Assembly: GCA_937884635.1 (NCBI GenBank)
Contig: CALGBW010000003.1
Span: 31,419-95,418 of the forward strand
Length of the DNA stretch: 64,000 nucleotides
Origin: an uncultured Chlamydiaceae bacterium
Lineage (GTDB): Bacteria > Chlamydiota > Chlamydiia > Chlamydiales > Chlamydiaceae
Reading direction: 5' to 3'
Numbering within the stretch: position 1 is the first letter of the stretch; each line of letters begins with the position of its first letter. The notes below the pieces were generated by a model that saw nothing but the letters and a program-made list of their open reading frames with translations, did no database searches and had not been told where the DNA came from. The position numbers were made by a program, and so were the translations under genes. This document shows, piece by piece, positions 1 through 8,222 of this stretch.

Positions 1-1
1 T

Positions 2-1294
2 CCCCATCGCCTTTTGTTAAAAATGGGAAAGGGTTTAGGAAAGCTGACCTTCTATACCATTGCAGACCTGAGAAAAACTGCATTAACCAATTTGGCTTTA
101 GCCTTCCCTACTTATTCCTATCAGGAGCGTTATCGTTTAGCGAAAGCCTCTATTGAACATACAGTTACAACCTTTCTCGAGCTATTTGCTATGGAAGGGT
201 TGATCAAAGATATCGATTCCTTAATTTCCCTAGTAACCGCAGAAGAGACCCCACAGGGCTTTCCCCTTGAAGAACTCATGACAAAACAGGAGCTCGAAGA
301 AACGTTTTCTGAGTTAGATCAAGGAAAGGGGGGCATTCTCTTTTCTGGTCATCAGGCAAACTGGGAGCTTCCTTTTCTCTTCGTCACCAAACGCTACCCA
401 GGAATAGCCATTGCAAAACCAATTAAACATGCTCGTTTAAGCAAAAAGATTTTCTCTATTCGAGAAGCATTTAAAGGAAAAATTGTTACACCAGAAAAAG
501 GTATGCGATCCTCTTTAGAGGCCTTACATAAAGGACAACTGGTTGGAATTGTCGGAGACCAAGCGCTTCTGATGTCTTCATACTCCTATCCTTTATTCGG
601 ATCGCCAGCCTTTACCACTACCTCACCCGCCTTACTGGCTTATAAAACAGGCCGACCCGTTATCGCTGTTTCTGTTTCCCGTCAAGAAAAAGGATACCGC
701 ATTGTTCTCAGTAAAAAGCTCTATGCTGATAAAACTCTTCCTATGAAAGAGTCTGTAAATTTACTGATGGATCGTATGATGGCTTTCTTAGAAAAAGGCA
801 TCGCCCAACAGCCTGAGCAGTGGATGTGGATGCACAAACGTTGGAAACAAAAGTTACAAACAAAATTCAAGAAAGCATATGCCTATAGCCATCTTCTTGT
901 TGTTATAAAAAGCCATGAAGTTCCTTCTCCTCTTTTATCCCAACTCGCCCAGCTGTATTCAGGAGCAGAAATTACCCTTGCGATTCAAGAGTCCAACTCC
1001 CACTACGTTCTACCCGCAAAATTAGGTTTTTCGAAGGCTTTTACTTTTCAAACTTGGGATCAGTTGAAAGAACTTCCTAACTGCTATCCCGCTGTATTTG
1101 ACTTTCTAGGCATTCCCTCTTACATTAAAAAGTCTTTCCTAAACACGGGATCTAAAGCTGTGTATACGAAAGAGCAGTTTCAAAAAGACGCTTTATCTTG
1201 GATACGCCTCGGACATAAACCGTACTCATCCACTTGTCACTACACATCGCCTTCTGAGGGGCTCCCCTCTTTAGAAGAATGTCCTGGTAAATAG
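2..1294 (+). CDS. htrB: Lipid A acyltransferase, HtrB/LpxL family (5' end outside window)
   Basis: This is a lysophospholipid acyltransferase of the HtrB/LpxL type, which adds an acyl chain to lipid A at the inner membrane. The motif HQANWE (H-x4-E, the family catalytic signature) is visible, followed by the usual GDQALL and SPALLAYKTGRPV regions. The frame is open to the window edge and starts within the conserved GKGLGKLTFY region, so the N-terminus (probably 30-50 residues with a membrane segment) lies upstream; the in-frame TTG at 14 is not a credible start. About 130 residues follow the catalytic domain, which I read as a chlamydial extension. The stop is one base from the stop of the convergent minus-strand gene. 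The position matches CT010 of C. trachomatis. Confidence 0.9.
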   Translation, partial: PHRLLLKMGKGLGKLTFYTIADLRKTALTNLALAFPTYSYQERYRLAKASIEHTVTTFLELFAMEGLIKDIDSLISLVTAEETPQGFPLEELMTKQELEETFSELDQGKGGILFSGHQANWELPFLFVTKRYPGIAIAKPIKHARLSKKIFSIREAFKGKIVTPEKGMRSSLEALHKGQLVGIVGDQALLMSSYSYPLFGSPAFTTTSPALLAYKTGRPVIAVSVSRQEKGYRIVLSKKLYADKTLPMKESVNLLMDRMMAFLEKGIAQQPEQWMWMHKRWKQKLQTKFKKAYAYSHLLVVIKSHEVPSPLLSQLAQLYSGAEITLAIQESNSHYVLPAKLGFSKAFTFQTWDQLKELPNCYPAVFDFLGIPSYIKKSFLNTGSKAVYTKEQFQKDALSWIRLGHKPYSSTCHYTSPSEGLPSLEECPGK

Positions 1295-1295
1295 T

Positions 1296-1691
1296 TTATA
1301 GAATCGTACAGGGAGCAATAGCGAAAAAGACTTCTTCTACTTTTCCCGCCGTATTAACTTCATCGCTTACAACATTTGTTTCTTCCTCCAAGTCATCAGG
1401 TGGAGGGGTAGAGGGAGGTGGTGGTGGACATCTAGAAGGAGACGCTGCTTGTTCACAATCCAGAACTCCTTTCACAAAGGAGTCAGCAGCTTTTTTTGTA
1501 TTTTTCAACAAAACCTTTCTGAGTAGACACACAGGTTGTTTCTTTTTACGAGGTTTTCTTCTATAATTCTCCGGATTCCTTAAAGAAGCTGAAATAACTT
1601 TTATGCTACTCGCTAACTTATAACGAGGTCGCCCTTCACCTGAGCAGCAATCAGTAGAATCCAGACAAAGAGGACTAATTGGAGAGACCAT
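1296..1691 (-). CDS. Small basic, proline-rich protein with C-terminal CaaX-like CTIL
   Basis: Unrecognised 131-residue protein with no signal peptide or membrane segment. It starts MVSPISPL, has a polybasic stretch (RRKPRKKKQP, about residues 44-53), then LLRKVLLKN, a proline run (CPPPPPSTPPPDD, about 88-100), an acidic segment, and ends APCTIL. The last four residues fit the CaaX box read by eukaryotic geranylgeranyltransferase I (Leu last). The next upstream gene (1882-2172) also ends in CTIL and shares the LL[RK][KQ]VL[LE]KN segment, so the two are diverged paralogues; 2297-2653 shares the N-terminus. A secreted, host-prenylated effector is an inference. Base composition looks chlamydial. 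Confidence 0.7.
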   Translation of the reverse strand: MVSPISPLCLDSTDCCSGEGRPRYKLASSIKVISASLRNPENYRRKPRKKKQPVCLLRKVLLKNTKKAADSFVKGVLDCEQAASPSRCPPPPPSTPPPDDLEEETNVVSDEVNTAGKVEEVFFAIAPCTIL

Positions 1692-1881
1692 TTAATTCCA
1701 TTATTTCAATCTATTTTGATCCCTGTGTCGGAGGAAATCCATCTATATTTTGTCTGCAACCTCTTTTTATTCAATACTTTTTAAAATCTAAGCAGGTACT
1801 TACAATATGAGATTTTGGAACAGGGTTAAGAAACCTTTACCCCAGCCAAGAACAATGACCGGGGCTTTTACCAAATAGCCA

Positions 1882-2172
1882 TTAAAGAATCGTGCACATT
1901 CCTGGAGATGACGCCCGACTTACCTTTTGCGCCGTTTGTAAAAGGGCAGCACCTGCATTATTCTCATTGTTTGCCTGTCGCTGACAAGCTGCCACGCATT
2001 CTGGAGAACTTACTAGATCTGAATCAGGCATTGATACAGTCACACGCTGACATGCATTTTTCTCTAATACCTGTTTCAATAGTGAATCTTCTTTCCGTCT
2101 TGGACCATTTTTTGGGGGTTTTCCAAAAATGTAACACGGCTGAACTCCTTGAGAACCAATAGGACATGACAT
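1882..2172 (-). CDS. Small protein, paralogue of the 1296-1691 gene, C-terminal CTIL
   Basis: Unrecognised 96-residue protein. The start ATG follows a strong GGAGGGGAGG Shine-Dalgarno tract. It begins MSCPIGSQ, has a basic GPRRKED patch, the segment SLLKQVLEKN that is also found in its neighbours, and ends GMCTIL. Only the central helix-like segment and the terminal CTIL are clearly shared with the 131-residue gene downstream, so the tail is conserved while the rest has drifted. That pattern argues the four terminal residues are functional. No signal peptide or membrane segment is visible. The plus-strand 84-codon frame across it is a shadow. Confidence 0.65.
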   Translation of the reverse strand: MSCPIGSQGVQPCYIFGKPPKNGPRRKEDSLLKQVLEKNACQRVTVSMPDSDLVSSPECVAACQRQANNENNAGAALLQTAQKVSRASSPGMCTIL

Positions 2173-2213
2173 CCTCCCCTCCTTTGTTTAGCTTCCCAAT
2201 TTTGTTGCTATAG

Positions 2214-2245
2214 GGAGTGGAGAAATAGGTCTATTTCTCCACTCC
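2214..2245. repeat. 15-bp perfect inverted repeat (strong hairpin)
   Basis: GGAGTGGAGAAATAG at 2214-2228 and its exact reverse complement at 2231-2245 are separated by two bases. It lies between the 3' end of the 2297-2653 gene and the 5' end of the 1882-2172 gene. On the plus strand it is followed by TTTT; on the minus strand, the direction of the genes, there is no T-run. It may act as a terminator or processing structure for the minus-strand gene, but the polarity is wrong for a textbook intrinsic terminator. Confidence 0.6.
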
Positions 2246-2296
2246 TTTTAGGGCAAATACCCATCTCTGAACTCAGGCTTCTATGAGGAAAAAGAT

Positions 2297-2653
2297 CTAA
2301 GAAGATGAAGAGCCTGATATAGAAAATCCATTTCTCGCTTCTTCTTCTAAAGACTGTCTGCTATCAGAAGATGATGTAGATTCATATTGTCTCCGACGCC
2401 TATTCCGACTTGCATAACACTTCTCAATCGCAGACTGCTTCACAGCTTGTTTTAATAGAGAATTATGTCTCCCACTGCTTCCGGATACAGAACGGCTTGC
2501 AGAAGAAGTCTGAGTCAGTATAGGAAATACAATACGCGATACAGGATTACCAGAAGACGATACCTTAATACAACACCTCCCATTAGCCGTTTCCTCAACC
2601 GAAACGACACTAGGATCTTGTAAAACCAATGGACTAATAGGGGGCACTGACAT
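2297..2653 (-). CDS. Small Ser/Arg-rich protein, related to the two CTIL proteins
   Basis: Unrecognised 118-residue protein. The N-terminus MSVPPISPLVL matches MVSPISPLCL of the 1296-1691 gene, and NSLLKQAVKQS matches the SLLKQVLEKN segment of the family. The C-terminal half is rich in Ser and Arg (RNRRRRQ at about residues 83-89) and the protein ends SISGSSSS, without the CaaX-like tail of its two relatives. A GGAG Shine-Dalgarno lies just before the ATG. Low complexity and lack of a signal peptide would fit a type III secretion substrate, but this is only an inference. Confidence 0.6.
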   Translation of the reverse strand: MSVPPISPLVLQDPSVVSVEETANGRCCIKVSSSGNPVSRIVFPILTQTSSASRSVSGSSGRHNSLLKQAVKQSAIEKCYASRNRRRRQYESTSSSDSRQSLEEEARNGFSISGSSSS

Positions 2654-3070
2654 AATGAACTCCAGTTAATGCTCTAATAAACCTGACTCTCGCACTTGAG
2701 ATCAATTCTTACTAAAACCTATAACTAATAGAATGGTTGATACCTACTATCTTGAACATGATAGCCTCATACATTGAGAATCCCCTTCAAACCATCTAAA
2801 AATAAAACAGCCAAATCTGTTAGCAAAAGATTTCTTTAAGATCAACTATTCATGAAATTATTTTTTGCAATCAAAAACACTTCCTCACGCTATTCTGAAT
2901 GATACAGCACAAAGAAAACTGGATAGCAAGCTAATAACTTAATCAGCATTGCAGGCCTTTTTCTACTAGTGTTTATGAAGGTGTACTAGCATTTTGCGAC
3001 ACTGGGAAACTAGTATGGGAGAAGCAATATACTTTAATTAAGACACTTCACCCAACATACATCATTAAGG
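2654..3070. other. AT-rich intergenic region, no gene seen
   Basis: About 415 bases between the Ser/Arg-rich gene and the 3' end of the first Cys-rich paralogue. It should hold the promoter of the 2297-2653 gene and the 3' untranslated part of the 3071-4255 gene. I see no reading frame with a credible start, no RNA gene and no strong hairpin. Confidence 0.5.
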
Positions 3071-4255
3071 TTAGCTTTTGAAAATAGAACAAAATATGTC
3101 ACTGGTCTTCCCCGCAGATCCTAATATCCGTCTTTGTTGTTCTGGGCTACACCCTATTCCTAATGAAGAAAAACATAATTTTTCTGGCTCACCTGGAGTA
3201 CGCTCACGAACACAGTCTACTTCTATAGGATCACAACAACCATGTTCCAGATAGTACCCTAAATTTAATAAACAGTCATAACCACAGCTAGGAAAATGGC
3301 CTTGGCAATCTGTAGGCACTTTATTGAAGCACAGCATTGCCAAAACTAAGAATTTTATAAATACCTCTTCTTTAAGAAAAATCCCTAACCTCCTACAAGA
3401 TGGGAGTACATTTAAAGATGAACACAAATGACCTTGTAAAGCCCACTGCATCACCCGCACTACATTCTTAGCTTCAACGCATTCTAGTTTTTCACTACAA
3501 CACGGACAGTCTTTCCTAGCTTTGTAGCAATCATGTCCACAATCACAATGCAGTTTCTTAACATGAATATACCTTAATTTAGCTTCTAAAGCACTCCAAT
3601 CAAGGAAATGGAAAAAGCCGTCCTTCCCGCGAATAAAAAGATCCGATGGATTAGGAGGATTGACATAGGTCTTTTTAAATTTAACAAACCCTTTATGAGT
3701 CTGCTGCGTTATAGGCTCTTCACACTTTGGAAGCTTACTAGGATCATTAGCTACATCAAAAAGCTCCTTCTGTAATTGTAAGAAAAGAAGATGTGCTAAC
3801 TCCCCCTTGGCAGTCTTACAGGACTCTTCTAATTTAGATTGTAAACATGCGGGATCTTCTCCTCCCCTACTCTTTAGGAGATTTTCTCCCCCAAGTTGAT
3901 TTAAAGCCAATCCAAGGACAATAGGACCGTACCTTGTTTCTAATTCTTGAAGCATTGCTTTGAGCGGAGATTCTTGAACTTCACCTTGTATACAAGCGCA
4001 ACAGCACTTGAAAATACAACGAAGCCATCCTGGGCAATTTTTCTTACAACATGGAGAACAAGATTGTTGACATTGACGAGCCCCTGCTTGTACCTGAGGA
4101 CTGCTCATGAAACTAGCAAACAGCTCAGCAGCCTTTAAAATAGCTTCTAATGGATTTTCCTCACCCACAGTTACAGAGGCTGTCACCCTAGTACATTCTC
4201 CATCTGGTGTTGTTTTCTCATAAGAACAGGAACAGCTTAAACTAGGACAACACAT
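3071..4255 (-). CDS. Cys-rich paralogous family, long form, member 1 (37 cysteines)
   Basis: Unrecognised 394-residue protein, the longest of eleven paralogues in this block. The family core is present: CPGWLRC (about residues 74-80) followed by YGPIVLGLAL (109-118). The long-form C-terminal half follows: QKELFDVAND (162-171), LDWSALEAKLRYIH (218-231), a conserved FIKFLVLAMLCFNKVPTD segment and a C-terminal SPEQQR region. I count 37 Cys, about 9%. A His/Cys cluster at 231-259 (C237, C239, C243, C250, C252, C253, C259 with H231, H236, H241) could bind metal. No signal peptide or membrane pair is visible. The region upstream of its start is AT-rich and contains the terminator of no other gene, so it is probably transcribed alone. 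Confidence 0.75.
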   Translation of the reverse strand: MCCPSLSCSCSYEKTTPDGECTRVTASVTVGEENPLEAILKAAELFASFMSSPQVQAGARQCQQSCSPCCKKNCPGWLRCIFKCCCACIQGEVQESPLKAMLQELETRYGPIVLGLALNQLGGENLLKSRGGEDPACLQSKLEESCKTAKGELAHLLFLQLQKELFDVANDPSKLPKCEEPITQQTHKGFVKFKKTYVNPPNPSDLFIRGKDGFFHFLDWSALEAKLRYIHVKKLHCDCGHDCYKARKDCPCCSEKLECVEAKNVVRVMQWALQGHLCSSLNVLPSCRRLGIFLKEEVFIKFLVLAMLCFNKVPTDCQGHFPSCGYDCLLNLGYYLEHGCCDPIEVDCVRERTPGEPEKLCFSSLGIGCSPEQQRRILGSAGKTSDIFCSIFKS

Positions 4256-4570
4256 ACGCTTCTACACCCCGGATTCATGATCTTAAAAAAATTAGCTAAT
4301 TAGGCCTGAAAACAGCCTAGAAAATCAAAAGCGCAGGGAGTCTGCTTCAACTCATTTTTTTTTTCTATTAAATTCTTCAAAATCAATGACATAGAGGAAA
4401 GATATTGGAGATTCTTATAAGAAAAACAGAGGTAGAAATAAGTACTGATCATCAGACACTTCTAATATACCTTGAAACACAATGAACATATATAGTGCAG
4501 AGATCATCTAATAAGACGTTTTTAGAAATGATTTAGAGAAGACTAAAAACTTTAGCCGTAGGAAGTATAT
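4256..4570. other. Intergenic, AT-rich, no gene seen
   Basis: About 315 bases upstream of the 3071-4255 gene, including a T-run near 4359. It probably carries that gene's promoter. I see no other feature until the terminator at 4571-4603. Confidence 0.4.
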
Positions 4571-4603
4571 CAAAAAGAAACCCACTTGCTATAGCAAGTG
4601 GGT
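4571..4603 (-). terminator. Intrinsic terminator of the 4616-5725 gene
   Basis: ACCCACTTGC (4580-4589) pairs perfectly with GCAAGTGGGT (4594-4603) across a four-base loop. On the minus strand it is followed by TTTCTTTTT. It sits 13 bases after the stop codon of the minus-strand gene. Confidence 0.85.
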
Positions 4604-4615
4604 CATTTAAACAAC

Positions 4616-5725
4616 TCAACGCATGAGCTTGAAAAAAATTCGATTTAGGTTTTCGCATGCCCGTACTAATTGCTGTTGGTACTCTATGGACATAGAGATA
4701 TCACAACCTTCGCAATCATAATAGATAGGTTTATCCTCTCCTGGAAATCCTGCAAAAGCTGGAATAATCCGTTCATCCCCTTTATCTTCAATGGACGGTA
4801 AACCAGATAGAGCTCGATCCAACTGTTCTAGTTTGAAATAGCCTGTACAAGGGAAGAGGCCGCTTGGATTTGTCGGAGCTTTACCTAAACATAGCATTCC
4901 CAAAATAATAAGCTGTAAGAGCTCTTCTTCCTGCAAATATACTCCAATCTTACCTTTGAAATAAACCCGTTGGAACAGCGAAGGGAAGGTCATCAACCCA
5001 TGTTTAATGAGATCTAATACATCCGTAGCTCGATACTGTAGCGGCATACTGGAACAAAGAGATGCGTGTACTCCTTTAGTATGGATATACTTGAGTCTTT
5101 GCTCTAATCTCGCCCAATCTAACTCGCATACTTCTCCTACTCCAACCTCTGACTGAACAAAAATAGTTGGGTTATGTAGATTCGAGGATTCAAAAGGATA
5201 CTGATCATAAACCTTTTGCATCATAGAAACATACGGATGCTTACTACTCCAAAGCTTATGCGGATCATTAGCTACATCAAACAATTCCTTTTGAAAACCA
5301 GCCATGACGATTTGTGCCAAATCATCTTGCGCCTGCCTACAGGCAGCGCGCAAACAACCATGCAAATGCTCCATAGGTAAAGATCGTTTCAAAATCCCCG
5401 CTCCTAATCCCTCAAGAGCAAGGCCAAGAACAATGGGACCAAATTCCTTAGATAAGTTTTTCAAAATGATTGCTTCTCTAGAACAGTCATAATGCCCTAC
5501 AATCGAACGCAAAAGAGGTGGACGATATCCTTTAATTCCTGAAGAAAAACTTCTTCTTTTTCCCTTATAACCATCTAAACCCTGGCATCTGAGAGATAAC
5601 CTGGATATTAATAAACAAGCTGCTCGGACTCTTTCTAAAGGATTGTTTCCTCCGAAAGACGAGCTACAGCGGAGAAAGCTCGCTAAACTGCCACTACGCT
5701 GAAAATATCTGGAGATAGAGCTCAT
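4616..5725 (-). CDS. Paralogous family, long form, member 2
   Basis: Unrecognised 369-residue protein closely related to the next gene (6030-7094). It has the core FGPIVLGLALEGLG (about residues 94-107), the long-form motifs QKELFDVAND, LDWARLEQRLKYIH, LLQLIILGMLCLGKAPTNP and a C-terminal EYQQQLVRACENLNRIF segment ending LMR. It is less Cys-rich than the first member and lacks the CPxWL segment. An AAGG tract precedes the ATG. A private terminator follows, so it is probably monocistronic. No signal peptide or membrane pair is seen; function unknown. Confidence 0.75.
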   Translation of the reverse strand: MSSISRYFQRSGSLASFLRCSSSFGGNNPLERVRAACLLISRLSLRCQGLDGYKGKRRSFSSGIKGYRPPLLRSIVGHYDCSREAIILKNLSKEFGPIVLGLALEGLGAGILKRSLPMEHLHGCLRAACRQAQDDLAQIVMAGFQKELFDVANDPHKLWSSKHPYVSMMQKVYDQYPFESSNLHNPTIFVQSEVGVGEVCELDWARLEQRLKYIHTKGVHASLCSSMPLQYRATDVLDLIKHGLMTFPSLFQRVYFKGKIGVYLQEEELLQLIILGMLCLGKAPTNPSGLFPCTGYFKLEQLDRALSGLPSIEDKGDERIIPAFAGFPGEDKPIYYDCEGCDISMSIEYQQQLVRACENLNRIFFKLMR

Positions 5726-6029
5726 AAATAACCTTGAAATTACATTCTAAGAAACGCTCAGCATCTTCATCTAATAGCATGTAGCTTCGTTGCTCAATTA
5801 GACCTAAAGATCACTGTAAAAATACACTCTCCCTACTACGAGGGGCAACTTTCCAAAAGTTGTCCCCCAAAAGGAACAACTCGACAAAAAGTCAAAAGCA
5901 AAACAACTTTTATGTAAAATTATTTTTTTATTTATGAAATCTCAAGAGATATGAAGAAACCATATTCAATAAAGTCTCAGGCATATACCAAAATAAAAAA
6001 ATGGTCTCTTCATGAAAAGAATAGAGGGG

Positions 6030-7094
6030 CTACCTCATCAAACTGCAAAATACTCGCCGTACACGCTCGCAAGTACTTACAAGAACACGCTGCTGTTCCA
6101 CACAGATTCCCTCAAATCCATCTCGACAATTATAGCGTATGGGATGCTCCCACATCCCTGATAATGGGACATAAGAATCTAGCCAGGAACAAGGCCGACA
6201 TTGTCCGCAAAGAAGAAATTCTCTTAATCTATACAACTTAGCAAATGCTTTCCGCGGAAATCTTCCTTGAGGATCTGTAGGAACTTTGCTCAAATAAAGC
6301 ATCCCTAAAAGAATAAATTGTAAAAGTTCCCTTTCCCGTAAGCAAACACCTAATTGGCCTGAATAACGCCGAAATAGACAACGCGCTAATGAACTACCTA
6401 ATCCCAATTTCATGAGTTCTATAACCGTTTTTGCCCTAACACTTCCTAAAGGTTCACTTGGGCATAAACTTGCGATGAGACCTTGTGCATGGATTTTACT
6501 CAAACGATATTCTAGTTTAGTCCAATTGAGCGTTTCTACTAATCCCGACTCTGTCTGTATAAAAATATGGGGAGTGGAAGATCTCTTCCCTGATTGATAA
6601 TCTAAACATGCCTGTCGCATGACCTGAGCCATCCAATTACATGTGTTTGGAACCCTGCCTGGACTATTAGCTACATCAAACAGTTCTTGTTGAAAACCTG
6701 CTAAAATCAATTGAGCGATCTCTTCTCTGGCATGCACACAAGCATTACGCAAGCAATCCTGCAGTAGCGAATGCGAGATATGTCTACAACAAATACTCGG
6801 CCCACCTAATGCCTCTATTGCCATTCCTAAGACAATTGGACCAAATTCAGAGGCTAAATCTCTAAGAAGAGTTGCCATCTGAGATGTCCCCATAACAGAT
6901 CTCCATGGGAACCAACAACCAATGGGAAAATGCCGACTTGATCCAAAACCAAACCGGACCCCATATCTACGTGATAATGGAGCAAGGTTTGTAACTGCTG
7001 CTTGCAGTCTTTGTAAGGGAGATCTTGCAGGTGAAGCAAGAGGAGAAAAATTAACCGAAAGACCACTACTCCTGGTACAGCTTGAAACACTCAT
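6030..7094 (-). CDS. Paralogous family, long form, member 3
   Basis: Unrecognised protein of about 354 residues. I chose the ATG at 7094 (MSVSSCTRSSG) over the TTG at 7112 because GAGG lies six bases before it, and an almost identical leader (GAGGxTTGTTATG) precedes the 8223-8924 paralogue. Motifs are FGPIVLGMAIEALG, QQELFDVANSP, LNWTKLEYRLSKIH, LLQFILLGMLYLSKVPTDP and a C-terminal EQQRVLVSTCERVRRVF segment ending LMR. It is the closest relative of member 2, suggesting a tandem duplication. The plus-strand 96-codon frame at 5951-6241 is antisense to its 3' end and not a gene. Confidence 0.75.
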   Translation of the reverse strand: MSVSSCTRSSGLSVNFSPLASPARSPLQRLQAAVTNLAPLSRRYGVRFGFGSSRHFPIGCWFPWRSVMGTSQMATLLRDLASEFGPIVLGMAIEALGGPSICCRHISHSLLQDCLRNACVHAREEIAQLILAGFQQELFDVANSPGRVPNTCNWMAQVMRQACLDYQSGKRSSTPHIFIQTESGLVETLNWTKLEYRLSKIHAQGLIASLCPSEPLGSVRAKTVIELMKLGLGSSLARCLFRRYSGQLGVCLRERELLQFILLGMLYLSKVPTDPQGRFPRKAFAKLYRLREFLLCGQCRPCSWLDSYVPLSGMWEHPIRYNCRDGFEGICVEQQRVLVSTCERVRRVFCSLMR

Positions 7095-7334
7095 AACAAT
7101 CAATCCTCGCAAAAGAAACCTCTTCTAACAGAATCTCTGAGCCATTAAATATGTATCAAAAAAAAGAAGAGACAAATGGATCGGATTTTATGCTTTTTGC
7201 AAAAAAAAAAAAACAAAAAGAATACAAAATGAAAATTAAATAAAAAAACCAGAATTAATATAATAAAAAATTTATCACTAACGACTAATTCTGTAATATA
7301 GATTGCTATCTAGGCAAATCATAAACAGAGCCTA

Positions 7335-7373
7335 GAAAAGCATGTTTTTGTGAACTACATTACAAAAACATGC
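7335..7373 (-). terminator. Terminator downstream of the 7411-8133 gene
   Basis: GCATGTTTTTGT (7340-7351) pairs with ACAAAAACATGC (7362-7373), a 12-bp perfect stem with a ten-base loop. On the minus strand it is followed by TTTTC. It lies about 40 bases after the stop codon. Confidence 0.75.
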
Positions 7374-7410
7374 TGCAGCATATTATTATAGATAAACATA
7401 TACCAATTAA

Positions 7411-8133
7411 CTAAGTCTCTTTAGGAAAATACGAATGAATTAAATTGATAGCGCCGACTAACGTCTTTTGATCTAAAGGTCTTCTGAAATCCAATGAACA
7501 CCAATTCGCACCTTGCAAGTACCCACGACAACCAAATTTACCAGGCGTTAGCAACCCTTCAGCTAATATCGAACATTTGTTTAGCAAATCCTCACCCGCT
7601 TCATACCCAGAGCACACGGATAATATATACAAAGCTTCTTCCTCTACAGAAAACCAATCCATCTCTTGGCAACTTTCCGCTAACTGATAACATGCTCGCG
7701 TTAAGAAACACATTCTTTCCTGATGATGGAAACACAGTTTGATTAAATACCAAACAAAACTCGATAAATCTGTATGACGTATGTTTTCTTTCTGAGCCTG
7801 CTGCAAAGCCAAACCTAAAACAACCGCTCCAAATTCATTTTCCAATGTAGGGAGCATCAGATCTATTTCCTCTGGTTTTAAATAGGCCCCCTGGTAACAC
7901 GCACACCTATCCGCGAAAAACCTTCGAAATAATCTGGAACACAAAAGACAGGATTTTTGAGGAAGAATTTTAATCCTTGGTAACCACCCAGAACAGGATT
8001 GTTTATCTAACACCCCTTCTATAAAAGGTAAGGCAGCTTTAATATTCTGCATAATGACTTCGGTAGGCTCCAGCGGCTGATAGGTTTCTTGACACCAAGA
8101 AAGATTACTCTCAAGAGAGGGTGGGCAAGTCAT
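7411..8133 (-). CDS. Cys-rich paralogous family, short form, member 4 (divergent)
   Basis: Unrecognised 240-residue protein. It keeps the core as FGAVVLGLAL (Pro replaced by Ala), preceded by LPTLENE, and has many Cys (CSGWL, CLLC, CACYQG). It lacks the ELFDVAND and LDW segments of the long form. The C-terminal part differs from all other members (SVCSGYEAGEDLL, FGCRGYLQGANWCS), so this is the most diverged copy. AGGAG precedes the ATG at a good distance. No export signal or membrane segment is visible. Confidence 0.7.
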   Translation of the reverse strand: MTCPPSLESNLSWCQETYQPLEPTEVIMQNIKAALPFIEGVLDKQSCSGWLPRIKILPQKSCLLCSRLFRRFFADRCACYQGAYLKPEEIDLMLPTLENEFGAVVLGLALQQAQKENIRHTDLSSFVWYLIKLCFHHQERMCFLTRACYQLAESCQEMDWFSVEEEALYILSVCSGYEAGEDLLNKCSILAEGLLTPGKFGCRGYLQGANWCSLDFRRPLDQKTLVGAINLIHSYFPKET

Positions 8134-8222
8134 ATCCGTTCTCCTATATAACTAGCATTATTCATGTTATAAATTAAGCTCATGAAATACGCGGGTCCTT
8201 TACAATCGTGCCCGCCTATTCC

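Noticed and set aside
1283..1294. HtrB ends in CPGK, formally Cys at position -4
   Set aside because: The aliphatic positions and last residue do not fit a CaaX box, and the protein is an inner-membrane enzyme.
1908..2162. 84-codon plus-strand frame
   Set aside because: Antisense shadow of the 1882-2172 gene, which has a ribosome site and paralogues.
5951..6241. 96-codon plus-strand frame
   Set aside because: Largely antisense to the 3' end of the 6030-7094 gene, which has clear family motifs.
7201..7213. A-run as phase-variable tract
   Set aside because: It lies in the AT-rich intergenic region upstream of member 3 among many other A and T runs; nothing ties its length to expression.
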